A stretch of 64,000 nt of DNA from Hexactinellida sp. DTS-2022 (GCA_028753945.1 JAPNXP010000005.1:744001-808000); one strand, 5' to 3'; shown: positions 42,701 to 47,741, counted from the stretch's first letter. Notes: a model not told the origin generated them from the sequence alone. A program made the numbers and translations.

Positions 42701-43720
42701 TATATCTGTAATAGTCCATATTCTCTAATAGTCCACTTTGGCCCAATTGCCCACTGGTGGACTAATAGAGAGAACAGTGTGTATTACTAACTTTGTCTAC
42801 ACTGATGAGAGCCAGATCTGTGATAGCCACGGTGTGTGCGTGCAGAATCGTGGTTCTGTAGCCGAGATACACCTCTCTGCCTAACGAGCCGAAGTCAACG
42901 GCCTTCCTAAGGTAGTGCCACTCCACCAAACGGAAATCTCGAGGCAACGAATTCTCTGATAAAAATACTCTAAAAGTAATACAGTAAAGTTAGATAAAGT
43001 AAGTACAGTATAACTTCGTTAGTAGGAACACGGTTAGTACGAAATTCTGGTTAATAAGAACACTATTTCAGTCTCCTTCACAAATGATATTGGTTAACAA
43101 GAGTTCCGGATAAGGCGAACACATTTTTACGGTCCCCTGGTGTTCATACTAACGAGGTTCTACTGTATAATCTAGGAAATGAATTCAGTCAACTCCGCTT
43201 AATAGAGCCACCGGTTAATCGGTTTCTCCGCTTAATCGGGTCAAAATTTCACAGGATTTATAGGACAGAATTACAGTTTGGCTTAAAATATTTTCGGTTA
43301 ATAGGTTTCTTCGCTTAATCGGGTCAAAACAACCTGGTCCCGAGGTGACTCTATTAAGCGGAGTCGACTGTATATAGCAACCTGATTGTTACTTAGGAAT
43401 GTTTGTACTCACCTGATCTCTGCGATTGGACTGACAGGGCCGTCTAAATCTCTGCTTTTCTTATAACAAAGATAGAAATAATTCGATGTAAATTCTGATA
43501 TTTTGAAATCTGCCCTATGACCCACTACAGTTTGTTTCCGCACAATATAATCCGCTGGGATTTTCTCATCGAATCTTATCGCGGTTATATCGGTCACATA
43601 TTCCAGAGAAGAAACAGAAAGTATTTCTTGTGTGTCGTTAATATTATTGACCGGTCGACTCTCTTCATTCAAACCGCAAATAACAAAATAGTCAGCAACC
43701 CGAGCAGTATCAACTTCCAT
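20102..43720 (-). CDS. DENND4: DENN domain-containing protein 4 (Crag/DENND4), Rab10 guanine nucleotide exchange factor
   Basis: DENND4/Crag activates Rab10 (and Rab11 in flies) in polarised secretion. I assembled 33 coding exons: 43720-43413, 42969-42792, 41832-41767, 41703-41634, 39410-39241, 38307-38212, 37879-37755, 37688-37622, 37041-36986, 36728-36584, 35830-35737, 35083-34990, 34921-34879, 34764-34710, 34264-34188, 33812-33683, 33328-33267, 32938-32861, 32798-32749, 32447-32382, 31834-31720, 31653-31613, 31539-31434, 31367-31323, 31067-31005, 30947-30882, 27174-26415, 25828-25417, 24918-24864, 24485-23388, 22682-22577, 20827-20600 and 20250-20102. The sum is 5274 bp, 1757 aa plus TAG (human DENND4A about 1860). 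Order: MABP (1-207), tripartite DENN (about 225-650), PPR-like helices (about 700-860), disordered linkers, a zinc-binding CxxC pair and a conserved C-terminus ending CRKIFGPLRVL. Introns hold NHL and TOMM22 genes. Intron 14 is GC-AG; the rest GT-AG. Confidence 0.9.
20330..20600. repeat. Four tandem 68-69 bp repeats ending at a DENND4 splice donor
   Basis: The motif GAAATATACCTGTAAATCC (reverse complement of a donor context) recurs at about 20392, 20461, 20529 and 20598. Only the last copy, with CTGTGAAATCGG, is the true donor of exon 32. The copies also share TATGAAAAATAAAATACGG. Confidence 0.85.
20857..21215. mobile_element. L-family hAT-like MITE interrupted by a D-family MITE
   Basis: The left part (CATTGTATTATACAGCC) and the right part (ATGTTACGTTATAGG ... 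GGATAATTCCTTG) are collinear with L-family consensus. The break at 20935-21130 is exactly a D-family element bordered by TA. Confidence 0.7.
20935..21130. mobile_element. D-family pogo-like MITE nested in an L-family element
   Basis: CAGTCAGGTTTCCTTATTATG to AAAGAACCTGACTGTA, with TA on each side. Confidence 0.85.
21260..22384. mobile_element. Helentron/HINE-like non-autonomous element with internal 140-bp tandem repeats
   Basis: The left end reads TCTATATTATTAAATCTCG, which I recall as a typical Helentron-type terminus. It is followed by a GT/GTTT microsatellite (21292-21350), then five imperfect copies of a unit of about 139-142 bp (anchors CTAGAAGTT at 21561, 21700, 21839, 21981 and 22123). 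The right end packs four or five short hairpins: TCTACCA/TGGTAGA, GGCCGC-ACA-GCGGCC (22311), GGTGC-GTA-GCACC (22336-22348), GTCGC-AAA-GCGAC (22354-22366) and CGAG/CTCG (22367-22383). This layout matches DINE-1/pearl elements. Ends are approximate. It lies in DENND4 intron 31. Confidence 0.65.
22981..23083. mobile_element. Partial F-family MITE
   Basis: GTGTTCGCGGTATAGCAAG, CGCATTTTGCACGATATT and ATGCTCGCTTGGGGA are present; the right end is missing. Confidence 0.6.
23388..24485 (-). CDS. DENND4: DENND4 exon 30: long disordered linker and conserved C-terminal entry
   Basis: A 366-codon exon. Most of it is a Ser/Asp-rich disordered region with basic patches (TLPKRVQPKRGKRHQTRS). Its end carries the conserved SIPYLSPLVLRKSLENLVN and APFIYWNL, the block that opens the C-terminal helical domain in this family. 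The donor is CTG|gtaagt in phase 0 and continues with CVHYKRCYIETLWEP in exon 31. Confidence 0.92.
24529..24678. mobile_element. C-family pogo-like MITE in DENND4 intron 29
   Basis: It runs from CAGTAGATGTCGGATATAAG to ACCGGCATCCACTGTA. A J-family palindrome (24698-24821) follows. Confidence 0.85.
24864..25828 (-). CDS. DENND4: DENND4 exons 28-29: Pro/Ser linker and CxxC...CxxC zinc motif
   Basis: Exon 28 (25828-25417) is GC-rich and encodes a Ser/Pro linker followed by SCTSCPHCSRQIYDEEIV and MWGAEDKDFQIR. Exon 29 (24918-24864) adds CDYCKKELIPKL. Together they form the paired-cysteine motif around IYDEEI that marks DENND4 proteins. Two other frames are also open through this GC-rich exon, but only this one meets the phases of both neighbours. 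Confidence 0.9.
25055..25332. mobile_element. H-family pogo-like MITE, split by a hAT MITE
   Basis: It begins CAGTAGACTCTTGTTAATAGG and ends ACGACAGTCTACT. The internal segment around GGCTAGGGAATTAAACC is shared with the other H copies. It is interrupted at 25138-25281. Confidence 0.8.
25138..25281. mobile_element. hAT-type MITE inserted in an H-family MITE
   Basis: Termini CAGTGGTTCTCAACC and its reverse complement flank 144 bp. An exact 8-bp target duplication CCTTAACC lies at 25130-25137 and 25282-25289. Removing it restores the H-family consensus around CTCCTTAACCGATATTTCGC. The terminus is the widespread hAT-Charlie type. Confidence 0.9.
25862..25964. mobile_element. P-family MITE of 103 bp
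   Basis: ACAGGTAAACCTCCCAAAGC and its exact inverted copy GCTTTGGGAGGTTTACCTGT bound the element; CGGCACC/GGTGCCG boxes lie inside. It lies 34 bases upstream of DENND4 exon 28. Confidence 0.8.
26206..26363. mobile_element. A-family pogo-like MITE in DENND4 intron 27
   Basis: It runs from CAGTAGAACCTCGTTAG to AACAATTTCTACTGTA and is bordered on the left by a J-family fragment (about 26090-26203). Confidence 0.85.
26415..27174 (-). CDS. DENND4: DENND4 exon 27: end of helical region and acidic linker
   Basis: The exon starts ALENCYTRRAQVRWKK, the counterpart of the family's tryptophan-containing helix after the PPR repeats, then runs into basic and Ser/Pro/acidic low-complexity sequence (SPSPPPPDTSRQTPS, DSDSEDSLF). 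A CAG|gtgaga inside it looks like a donor, but using it with the next AG breaks the frame. I keep the region as one exon of 760 bp, ending phase 1 at AAAG|gtgtgt. Confidence 0.85.
27184..27330. repeat. Short tandem repeats next to DENND4 exon 27
   Basis: TATGTTGTATGTAGTAGATG and GTTATAAGTTATAACTATG alternate two to three times each, starting nine bases upstream of the exon 27 acceptor. Confidence 0.8.
27420..27604. mobile_element. MITE with TACCGTATTTACTCGAATA-type end
   Basis: GGCGATTATTGGAGGTAGGCG on the left and CTATTCGAGTAAATACGGTA on the right, with GGCGATTATTCGAATAG boxes inverted inside. A related fragment is at 58687-58730. Confidence 0.6.
27826..27998. mobile_element. G-family pogo-like MITE upstream of the NHL gene
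   Basis: CAGTAAAACCTCTAGAAAGTG; the right end is decayed (GGTGTTCACTTTCAATAACC). It ends about 430 bases before the NHL start codon. Confidence 0.8.
28432..29643 (+). CDS. NHL-repeat beta-propeller protein with N-terminal coiled coil (TRIM/NHL-like, no RING or B-box)
   Basis: A 403-aa intronless gene nested in DENND4 intron 26 on the opposite strand. Residues about 50-95 form a charged coiled coil (ARKEEELIALKTETERLL, LRELQERILAELEQAL). Residues about 141-402 are NHL repeats of a six-bladed propeller, clearest as GEGQFDSPNGLTVSTNGNVF followed by VADWNNHRIQVLD, and DNLYVTDTRVHAVFQF. Such propellers in TRIM2/3 and Brat bind RNA or protein, but without a RING no ubiquitin ligase activity can be claimed. 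The start has AAAATGG context. Codon use is richer in G and C than in VIPAS39 or the FANCF-like gene. Similar single-exon NHL genes are, as I recall, numerous in glass sponges. Confidence 0.85.
   Translation: MAVRFPDPIHPVDPVELEIHQLFDRIIMCVQQRRVALLTTYRDTRDQIAARPIERARKEEELIALKTETERLLQMNQLRELQERILAELEQALAEVRVPQPETRVVFRGTCGHLEQVIAGVGEVVEEEVPVVPRYEEMRPIISVGKRGQAPGELFHPHGVAIDGNTNLVYVTEVGSCRVSIFSETGEFLNTFTNQDMREPCGIAIHRDNLYVTDTRVHAVFQFKIEADMRLVASLGSKGSGEGQFDSPNGLTVSTNGNVFVADWNNHRIQVLDDSLHFQRFITLQEMQYPRDVKLTPDEEYVLTGSHIHVLTYTGDRIRYFNTQLGHTELVLPDFFCLDAHHNIIHGDWDTGNIKILTKEGTLLHTIQRPGDIVFLYGIALTNNLNIVTVYSRAVNQLVIFSS
29644..30881. other. DENND4 intron 26, segment between the NHL gene and exon 26
   Basis: No exon is seen. 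It contains a C-family MITE (29765-29924), the right end of an A-family MITE (about 29940-30005), a K-family fragment (about 30340-30430), an A/D chimeric fragment (30448-30631) and a J-family palindromic element (about 30694-30837). Confidence 0.6.
29765..29924. mobile_element. C-family pogo-like MITE
   Basis: Reverse orientation: CAGTGGATGCCGATTATAAG to ACCGACATCTATTGTA, 120 bases downstream of the NHL gene. Confidence 0.85.
30882..32447 (-). CDS. DENND4: DENND4 exons 20-26: post-DENN segment and PPR-like helices
   Basis: Seven short exons (41-115 bp) encode VSSEGLPPDVTYSYNTFP, YFPEEVKKQKDIVP, then a helical repeat block: FLLGQCYSLWFLYLPTFIQN, LLEAIRSKDVLVTDEVAYLK and LMELGSEQRDLQLVQN, then IWKELERGNTESSTNLFTLY. 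This matches the PPR-like stretch of the family, in which DEVCYRVLM and TYGYYNKA occupy the same places. Introns here are 82 to 547 bp, far shorter than elsewhere in the gene. Confidence 0.88.
31198..31255. repeat. TTG trinucleotide microsatellite
   Basis: About 18 units in DENND4 intron 24, with one ATT interruption. Just left of it is a short MITE with CTAATTCGAAC boxes (31114-31197). Confidence 0.95.
32171..32336. mobile_element. A-family pogo-like MITE
   Basis: It retains ACGGTTAATACGAATTC, GACGGTCCCCTGGTGTTCC and the end TAGGTTCTACTA. It is next to an E-family fragment. Confidence 0.7.
32749..39410 (-). CDS. DENND4: DENND4 exons 5-19: tripartite DENN module
   Basis: Fifteen exons encode u-, core- and dDENN, the Rab exchange module. 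Landmarks are PLDRNILSFCMPAGVSIEV and PLPTSANFVFTREDG (uDENN), SKAVVITSKWPFFSAFRTFL and YNFMRGVPFPKPDG, IITLLHLVMLENRIVFLSS, LLYPFQWQTPYIPYI, DAPVPFIFGIHSLDFD and VSFVDLDSDFIYE (core), then the helical dDENN (DLLIQDAMLRFMIQLFNQYR, FLRTMVKSERSFYTEFFDTQ, MFQKFIQDCF). All phases match. Exon 14 (34764-34710) is the least obvious; it reads GPCKLLRRRFTEIRQAII and leaves through a GC donor. Confidence 0.88.
33004..33180. mobile_element. H-family pogo-like MITE in DENND4 intron 17
   Basis: It runs from CAGTAGAATCTCATTAATAG to ACGAGAGTCTACTGTG. Confidence 0.85.
33405..33562. mobile_element. F-family pogo-like MITE
   Basis: It runs from CAGTGGTGTTTTCC to ACACCACTGTA, with the conserved CAAGCAAGCATTTAATG interior. 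It lies in DENND4 intron 16. Confidence 0.85.
34071..34148. repeat. 22-bp tandem repeat in DENND4 intron 15
   Basis: Four copies of AAGTTTGTATAAATTTAGATT-like units. Confidence 0.85.
34404..34689. mobile_element. I-family pogo-like MITE in DENND4 intron 14
   Basis: CAGTAGACCCTAGTTAATCC to ATCGAGGGTGTACTGTA. Its right end lies 15 bases from the GC donor of exon 14. Confidence 0.85.
34704..34710 (-). promoter_or_regulatory. GC-AG splice donor of DENND4 intron 14
   Basis: The exon reads ATT ATT G and is followed by gcaagt, the classic strong context of GC donors. The alternative GT five bases downstream gives phase 2 and runs into a stop in the next exon. Only the GC donor rebuilds Gly and continues as MGLSADDLAVDLAP. 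Confidence 0.7.
35115..35454. mobile_element. E-family-like pogo MITE, long variant
   Basis: GTTAACTCCGCTTAATCG to AAGCGAAGTCAACTGTA, about 340 bp in DENND4 intron 11; the interior is more diverged than in other copies. Confidence 0.7.
35901..36089. mobile_element. H-family pogo-like MITE in DENND4 intron 10
   Basis: It runs from CAGTAGACTCTCGTTATTAC to ATGAGAATCTATTGTA. Confidence 0.85.
36291..36462. mobile_element. B-family pogo-like MITE followed by a D-family fragment
   Basis: It runs from CAGTGAATTCTCGTTATAAC to ACGGGAGTTCACTGTA. A D-family fragment starts immediately after it (36463 on), the same pair as at 50954-51260. Confidence 0.85.
36740..36769. repeat. AAT microsatellite at the DENND4 exon 10 acceptor
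   Basis: Ten AAT units; on the coding strand they lie 10 bases upstream of the acceptor TATTAG. Confidence 0.9.
36786..36935. mobile_element. K-family palindromic MITE
   Basis: TTATATGTAGACCGTCTATT to ACGGTCTATATATAAGG, with AGACCAGGTTTTCTTAC and TAGCTTAGTTTGTATGGG inside. Other copies: about 15039-15180, 22812-22961, 30340-30430. Confidence 0.75.
37959..38156. mobile_element. H-family pogo-like MITE in DENND4 intron 6
   Basis: CAGTAGACTCTGTTAATAGG to ACGAGAGTCTATTGTG. A 24-bp repeat (AACAATATAATTAATGTT core, three copies, about 37890-37953) lies directly to its left. Confidence 0.8.
38733..39225. repeat. Tandem array derived from the interior of an F-family MITE
   Basis: About five imperfect copies of a unit of roughly 100 bp contain GCTATTAGAGGAACAG, AATTAACATTAAATGCTCGC and TTGGGGACTTAAAATAAC. 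The array ends 14 bases from the splice donor of DENND4 exon 5 (39239-39240). Confidence 0.7.
39448..39603. mobile_element. A-family pogo-like MITE
   Basis: TAGTATAACCTCGTTAGTAC to ACGAGGTTCTAATGTA. It lies just upstream of DENND4 exon 5 in intron 4. Confidence 0.8.
39859..40003. mobile_element. H-family pogo-like MITE near the TOMM22 3' end
   Basis: It runs from CAGTATACTCTCGTTTATAC to ACGAGAATCTACTGTA. Confidence 0.8.
40085..40417 (-). CDS. TOMM22: Mitochondrial import receptor subunit TOM22
   Basis: TOM22 is the central tail-anchored receptor of the outer-membrane translocase and joins TOM20 to the TOM40 pore. The 110-aa intronless frame starts at the first true ATG (40417); the frame upstream has no ATG before a stop. 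It shows the family hallmark ETIAERIWGLTEMFPDSVQ, an acidic cytosolic N-terminus (MSEIEDNREVPDELL), and one membrane segment, about SLWVLSTSLAIGILPLVVV. The short tail faces the intermembrane space and ends KQGLFGPGVQ and beyond; LxGP is typical. Human TOM22 is 142 aa, so the acidic N-terminus is shorter. It lies inside DENND4 intron 4 on the same strand, which requires its own promoter. Confidence 0.92.
   Translation of the reverse strand: MSEIEDNREVPDELLRETIAERIWGLTEMFPDSVQRATNAISTYTIDGVKWSWNFTRKSLWVLSTSLAIGILPLVVVQQRLAFEDMMNEQRKQGLFGPGVQTDSKQQDPL
40624..40789. mobile_element. G-family pogo-like MITE upstream of TOMM22
   Basis: CAGTAAAACCTCCAAAAGTG to GAAGGTTTTACTGTA, about 200 bases upstream of the TOMM22 start. 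Confidence 0.85.
40837..41017. mobile_element. A-family pogo-like MITE
   Basis: It starts CAGTAGAACCTTGTTAG and ends ACGAGGTTCTAAAT. It lies upstream of TOMM22 inside DENND4 intron 4. Confidence 0.8.
41634..43720 (-). CDS. DENND4: DENND4 exons 1-4: MABP domain
   Basis: The N-terminus reads MEVDTARVADYFVICGL, the typical DENND4 opening (RVADYFV..GL). Repeats of the MABP beta-prism follow: YIVRKQTVVGHRADFK ... YFYLCYKKSRDLDG, then LPRDFRLVEWHYL ... VYLGYRTT and VAITDLALI, then GELPPPGFKRLKKNLD ... THLCYKLAMPKPK. MABP domains bind membranes. The acceptor of exon 2 (42970) lies 15 bases upstream of a nearer AG; only the farther one keeps phase and adds VFLSENS. The start ATG has A at -3 and G at +4. 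Confidence 0.9.
42296..42472. mobile_element. B-family pogo-like MITE abutting a C-family MITE
   Basis: CAGTGAACTCTCGTTATAAC to ACGGGAGTTCACTGTA; the next CAGT begins at once, so the two elements share one TA. Confidence 0.85.
42473..42598. mobile_element. C-family pogo-like MITE
   Basis: CAGTAGATGTCGGATATAAG to ACCGGCATCCACTGTA. Confidence 0.85.
42652..42776. mobile_element. Q-family MITE
   Basis: CTGTTCTCTCTAATAGTCCAC and the inverse GTGGACTAATAGAGAGAACAG bound about 125 bp; the copy at 53388-53514 is nearly identical. Confidence 0.8.
43006..43167. mobile_element. A-family pogo-like MITE in DENND4 intron 1
   Basis: It runs from CAGTATAACTTCGTTAG to ACGAGGTTCTACTGTA. Confidence 0.85.
43186..43372. 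mobile_element. E-family pogo-like MITE in DENND4 intron 1
   Basis: CAGTCAACTCCGCTTAATAG to AAGCGGAGTCGACTGTA. The box CGCTTAATCGGGTCAAA recurs in it. Confidence 0.85.
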
Positions 43721-44331
43721 TTTTAAAAAACTCCTAAATTTTTCTTCAACAAAGCATGAAATATTCGACTGTATTCGCTAATTTTATTATTTATATAAAC
43801 TCAGATTGAAGATACCTACTAACTAGAACTAGGAATAATATTATAATTATAGTAGATCGAATATAATGTAATTAGCGATAAGTTGAAAGACAGTTTATAT
43901 AACAAGTTAGTGATCAAAATGTGTAGAAACCAATGTATTAGAGGGTACGTTTATTCTGTACTAATTAATTAGTATTGAGAAAGTCTATGTACCTAATTAA
44001 CCTGAAATCGCTTATTACTTTAAAAAGAATAAAACGTAAATCCATAACCCAAGATTGGGGTTGAATAAATTATAAAATAATTTTGAATAAAAACATTTGT
44101 AAAGTATTTTATCAATCCATATCTAATATAATATAGTTGGATACTTGTAAGCATTATTCTCGTTAATAGGAACACAGATAAATATCGGTTAATTAAGGAG
44201 TACAAGGTTTAATTACCCTAGCCTATACAAATGCATGAAAGTGACTCCGGTTAATACGAATACCAAGAAATACGAACAAATTTATACGGTCCCCTGGTGT
44301 TCCTATTAACAAGAGTCTTAGACAGTAGATA

Positions 44332-44503
44332 AAATAGTTGTAACCGGTTTTTCTAACTAATCGTTTTTTTCTGAAATAACTATTAATTATAAATGTGAAA
44401 GAAATTCCAATTTTGTTTTATTTTCAAACGGTTTATTCTTTCGTGTTTTCTTACTTTATTTCAATGCAAAGAATTGGTTAGAAAAACCGGTTTCGACTGT
44501 ATC
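44332..44503. mobile_element. M-family pogo-like MITE
   Basis: It starts CAGTAGATAAAATAGTTG then AACCGGTTTTTCTAAC, and ends AAAACCGGTTTCGACTGTA. It shares GGAATTTC/GAAATTCC interior motifs with the 55740 copy. Confidence 0.7.
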
Positions 44504-44926
44504 TCATATATTATACAAAAGCTGCTCAGCCGAATTATACATATCATTGAAATAAATATATTTCTGATAAGTATACTGCCAGCCCTAGACTGTTGTTTAC
44601 TAAAAATATTATAAGATTATATTTCAAAGATTCAGTATAACCCAGTTTAAAGAGACATTAATTAATTAATAGAAGTATGCACATAGATAAGATTTCTATG
44701 TGGGAATCCGTTTACAACTTTATTTGCTCAATTGGGAATTCATTGAGAAGCTAGGTATATAGTTAGATCACATTGGAAATGGGATGATGTATTGGCAACT
44801 TTATAGATTTCTTAAATTAACTAAAAAGTGTCTATTGTGGTTCAATACAGAAGCAAGGCTTTATATAAAAGGGTACTTAAGCCATACCTGATACCAAAGT
44901 CATACCTTATTTGTTTATACTGTATA

Positions 44927-45096
44927 CAGTAGAGCCTCTGAACAACGGACACCTTGGGACCGGAACCATTGTCCGTTATTTAGAGGTTGCTTTTCTATTA
45001 GACATATGCTAAATAAATAAATCCGTGCCACGAGGGTTGTCCGTTATTTAGAGGTTGTCCGCTATTTGGAGTGTCCGTTATAGGAGGCTCCACTGT
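44927..45096. mobile_element. N-family Tigger-like MITE
   Basis: CAGTAGAGCCTCTGAACAAC to GGAGGCTCCACTGTA. GTCCGTTATTTAGAGGTTG is repeated inside. The GAACAACGG terminus is close to known Tigger ends. Confidence 0.8.
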
Positions 45097-45149
45097 ATAT
45101 TAATATATACAAGACTCTCGTTAATAGGAACACGGATAAAGCGAAATTA

Positions 45150-45308
45150 TAGTGTATTATACAGCCATTTGGAATGATCCAATTTACATACGCCTAAATC
45201 ACAAATTAATGTTGCGGTATAGTAAAAGATTCCAATTTTCGCGCTCTTAATTAAAATTTTTCCAAAAATCATACTCCAAAAGCTCTCTTGCTCCTGGATA
45301 AATTCTTG
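45150..45308. mobile_element. L-family hAT-like MITE inserted in an H-family MITE
   Basis: It starts near TAGTGTATTATACAGCC and ends GGATAAATTCTTG. AGCGAAAT occurs on both sides, and the flanks join into H-family sequence (GGATAAAGCGAAAT then ATTGGTTAAGGAG). Confidence 0.7.
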
Positions 45309-45568
45309 AGCGAAATATTGGTTAAGGAGTACAAGGTTTATTCCCCTAGTCTATACAAATGCATGCAAGTGACTCCGGTTAATACAAACATATTTCGACA
45401 GTCCCCTGGTGTCGTATTAATGAGTGTATTAATATTGGCTCTCTTTATTAAATTTCTCAAACATATCCATGGTTAGATTTTGTATAAATAAAGCATAATC
45501 AACTGTGTTCAGTAAAATCACAAAAAAATCTCACAATAAATAATAAAATCAAATAATATAGATATGTA

Positions 45569-46039
45569 TTACTGGGATTTTAATTTGGTATCAAACGGCT
45601 CTTTAACAGAAATGAATCTTAGCACCATCAAACTGGGGATAACAACAAAAGGAACAGAACCGTAGATTAGTGTCATTTTGATCGGAGAAGAGTCATTATA
45701 GAAAGTCTCTACAATATACACGGTTGTTGTTGTTAGCAAATAAAATCCCAACATCATCATTGGATCCCTTACCCAATTTTTTCGGAATATCATTCCATAG
45801 ATCCCAATTAGGTACATAGGAAACGTGAATACGAGTTCTATGTATAGCAAAGTGTAATACCATACTGGAGTTTCGTAACATAGAATTGTGCTCTTGGTAT
45901 AACTACAAAATGCATTGTCTACCAGTTTTAGTAAAGGAATATATTTTGGATAAATAGGCTGGAAATCGAGTAAAATTGCAAACAAAGTTGAGGTAATTAA
46001 ATACAGAATAAAGAGCTTATCAAGAAGACGGATTAACAT
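45569..46039 (-). CDS. TMEM97: Sigma-2 receptor / TMEM97 family, EXPERA-domain four-helix membrane protein
   Basis: TMEM97 (sigma-2 receptor) is an endoplasmic-reticulum EXPERA protein related to the EBP sterol isomerase and involved in cholesterol handling. The 156-aa intronless frame has four hydrophobic helices, about residues 8-25, 60-85, 95-112 and 125-145. The strongest family match is ETPVWYYTLLYIELVFTFP, corresponding to PPAWFKSFLFCELVFQLPF in human TMEM97, followed by IYGMIF, WVRDPMMMLGFYLLTTT and VPFVVIPSLMVLRF. The acidic residue in the first helix (LLDFQP) and the Glu of IELVF sit where ligand-contacting acids lie in the family. Human length is 176 aa. The tail (FDTKLKSQ) has no clear dilysine signal. 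Confidence 0.85.
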   Translation of the reverse strand: MLIRLLDKLFILYLITSTLFAILLDFQPIYPKYIPLLKLVDNAFCSYTKSTILCYETPVWYYTLLYIELVFTFPMYLIGIYGMIFRKNWVRDPMMMLGFYLLTTTTVYIVETFYNDSSPIKMTLIYGSVPFVVIPSLMVLRFISVKEPFDTKLKSQ

Positions 46040-46258
46040 TCTCTGTATTTAATAATTATTGCTAGGGTTATAGTAAATTATAACAAATAATATCCTGGTA
46101 AAATTGAAAAATAATGGAATTCTGTACAATTAATAGAGATATGTTTTAGGCATTACTTACTTAATACAGACCATAGTGTAATTGATAAACTTTTAAGAAA
46201 TAATAATCTAAAATATAAGTATCCGTTGTTCAATAATACACTGAATTCTAGCAAACTA

Positions 46259-46400
46259 AGGTAGAACCTCGTTAGTACGAACACCAAGGGACCGTCAAAA
46301 TGCGTTCGCCTTATCCTGAATTCGTGTTAACCAATATCATTTGATTGAAGACTTTGAATGTGACTGAAATAGTGTTCGTACTAACGAGGTTCTACTGTAT
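46259..46400. mobile_element. A-family pogo-like MITE
   Basis: AAGGTAGAACCTCGTTAG to ACGAGGTTCTACTGTA. It occupies most of the gap between TMEM97 and the FANCF-like gene. Confidence 0.85.
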
Positions 46401-46595
46401 AGAGTTTTGTGGGCATAATTATGGTTAGAAATATACGAACTTATTTTGAGAACTTAATTTTATTGCTATTGGCAACAACCAATTTCTGAACAGAATGAGA
46501 TTCAGAAGAATAAATAGGTATCAAAGTGAAATGGAATTAAACTGAATTGCAGAACACGTAATTAAGTAAATATAAAATTTGATAAGAGCTGCAAT

Positions 46596-47741
46596 CTAAT
46601 TCGGAAACTGAGAGAAATCAATCGATGGGTACGATTTAGAACAAATTAATTTTAAGAAACAAATGACTTCATCAGGTTCACTAGTTAACTGCAAAATAAA
46701 GTCTATTAAACCGTCAAACGAAGTCCCCTGATCCACTTCTGGAGAAAATGATTCATTTAGCGTTTCAGTTTTCGCATATTTTGAGATAACTTTATTAGCT
46801 TCGTCGATGGAAATATTAAAAGTTAGTGTCTTTGAGAACAGAAAATTATCGATTAAATGTTTTCTGTCCTCTTGTCTTGGGTTTAGCACTTCTAAAACTG
46901 AGTTTAGTTTGTCTATAACTGAATTGGGGTGGGTTGAAATATCGACGAAGGATAAAGGATCGATTGCTGCATTCAAACACATGGAATATAATATTTCTGG
47001 AATAACAAATTGTTGTATTTCTGTTAGACTATAATAACTAATTATAGCTTGTAATAGCTTATGATTATTTGTATGTAGAAAGTCGTTAATTAAACGCGTT
47101 GTTAATATCTGTCTTGAATTCTGTAAGTGTAAAAGCATTTTTCTTAAAGGAGATTGTGTTGTTAAAGTGTACCAATCTTTCTGATGGAATTCAGTTAGAA
47201 TTTGTAAGATTTGGGATTGGAATATTTGGTCATGAGGAGTACAATTTTCCTTTGTATAACTCGTAAATGAGAATTGAATTGATCCAGAGTGTTTTAATAA
47301 AAACGCTACTAAAAATCGTTCAAATTTTAATTGCGAAATTAGTATATTTACATAATCTAAGTTCCCAATTGATGCATTGAGTTTTGCCAAATGATATTTT
47401 GTAGTGGTTAATAACGATATTTCTGGGGGTGTCATTTCGAAACTGTTCGCTCGCGTTGTCTCATTAGTGTACGAATAAGTTATATGATTAGACTGATGTA
47501 GAATAATGCCAAGGCGTAAGAAATCACGAAGAACCGAGAACTGTTCAATGTTAATATTTTCGTTTTGTTTCAACACAGATTCTGGAATTAAATTGTCTTC
47601 TTCTAAGATTGTTTCCGCGGCTTTGTAAATGTCTAACAAATTTTCGTCAGATTTCCATTCCCAATTAGCAGAACTGTTGTATATGTTCTGTAGAGTTAAA
47701 CTTATAACCTTGTTTATAACAGAGCAATCCGTTTCAGCCAT
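46596..47741 (-). CDS. Intronless helical protein, candidate FANCF homologue
   Basis: FANCF is an adaptor of the Fanconi anaemia core complex. This 381-aa single-exon frame is all-helical and has no signal or membrane segment. I compared it with FANCF (374 aa, also a single-exon gene) from memory. Shared pattern: an N-terminal WxxxxLxxxYKAAETI-like helix, SVLRDFLRLGIILHQ followed by TTTKYHLAKLNA at the place of the FANCF LLSLRLLxN...ARYHLV block, a second block with QILQILTEFHQK, and a C-terminal helical repeat (LINDFLHTNNHKLLQAIISY, VIPEILYSMCLNAAI). The similarity is weak and no residue is diagnostic, so the name stays open. The ATG at 47741 is the first in frame. It sits between TMEM97 and integrin alpha, all on one strand. 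Confidence 0.45.
   Translation of the reverse strand: MAETDCSVINKVISLTLQNIYNSSANWEWKSDENLLDIYKAAETILEEDNLIPESVLKQNENINIEQFSVLRDFLRLGIILHQSNHITYSYTNETTRANSFEMTPPEISLLTTTKYHLAKLNASIGNLDYVNILISQLKFERFLVAFLLKHSGSIQFSFTSYTKENCTPHDQIFQSQILQILTEFHQKDWYTLTTQSPLRKMLLHLQNSRQILTTRLINDFLHTNNHKLLQAIISYYSLTEIQQFVIPEILYSMCLNAAIDPLSFVDISTHPNSVIDKLNSVLEVLNPRQEDRKHLIDNFLFSKTLTFNISIDEANKVISKYAKTETLNESFSPEVDQGTSFDGLIDFILQLTSEPDEVICFLKLICSKSYPSIDFSQFPN

Larger units (their letters stand above)
43721..45568. other. Intergenic region between DENND4 and TMEM97
   Basis: Upstream of DENND4 the sequence is AT-rich with an H-family MITE (about 44155-44335), an M-family MITE (about 44332-44503), an N element (44927-45096) and a further H copy split by an hAT-like element (45150-45308). 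The DENND4 promoter should lie near 43.75-44.0 kb, but no clear core motif was seen. Confidence 0.5.

Noticed and set aside
42792-42969. Nearer acceptor (TATCAG) for DENND4 exon 2
   Set aside because: It gives the wrong phase; the upstream TTTTAG at 42970 rebuilds Arg and adds VFLSENS, which fits the MABP repeat.
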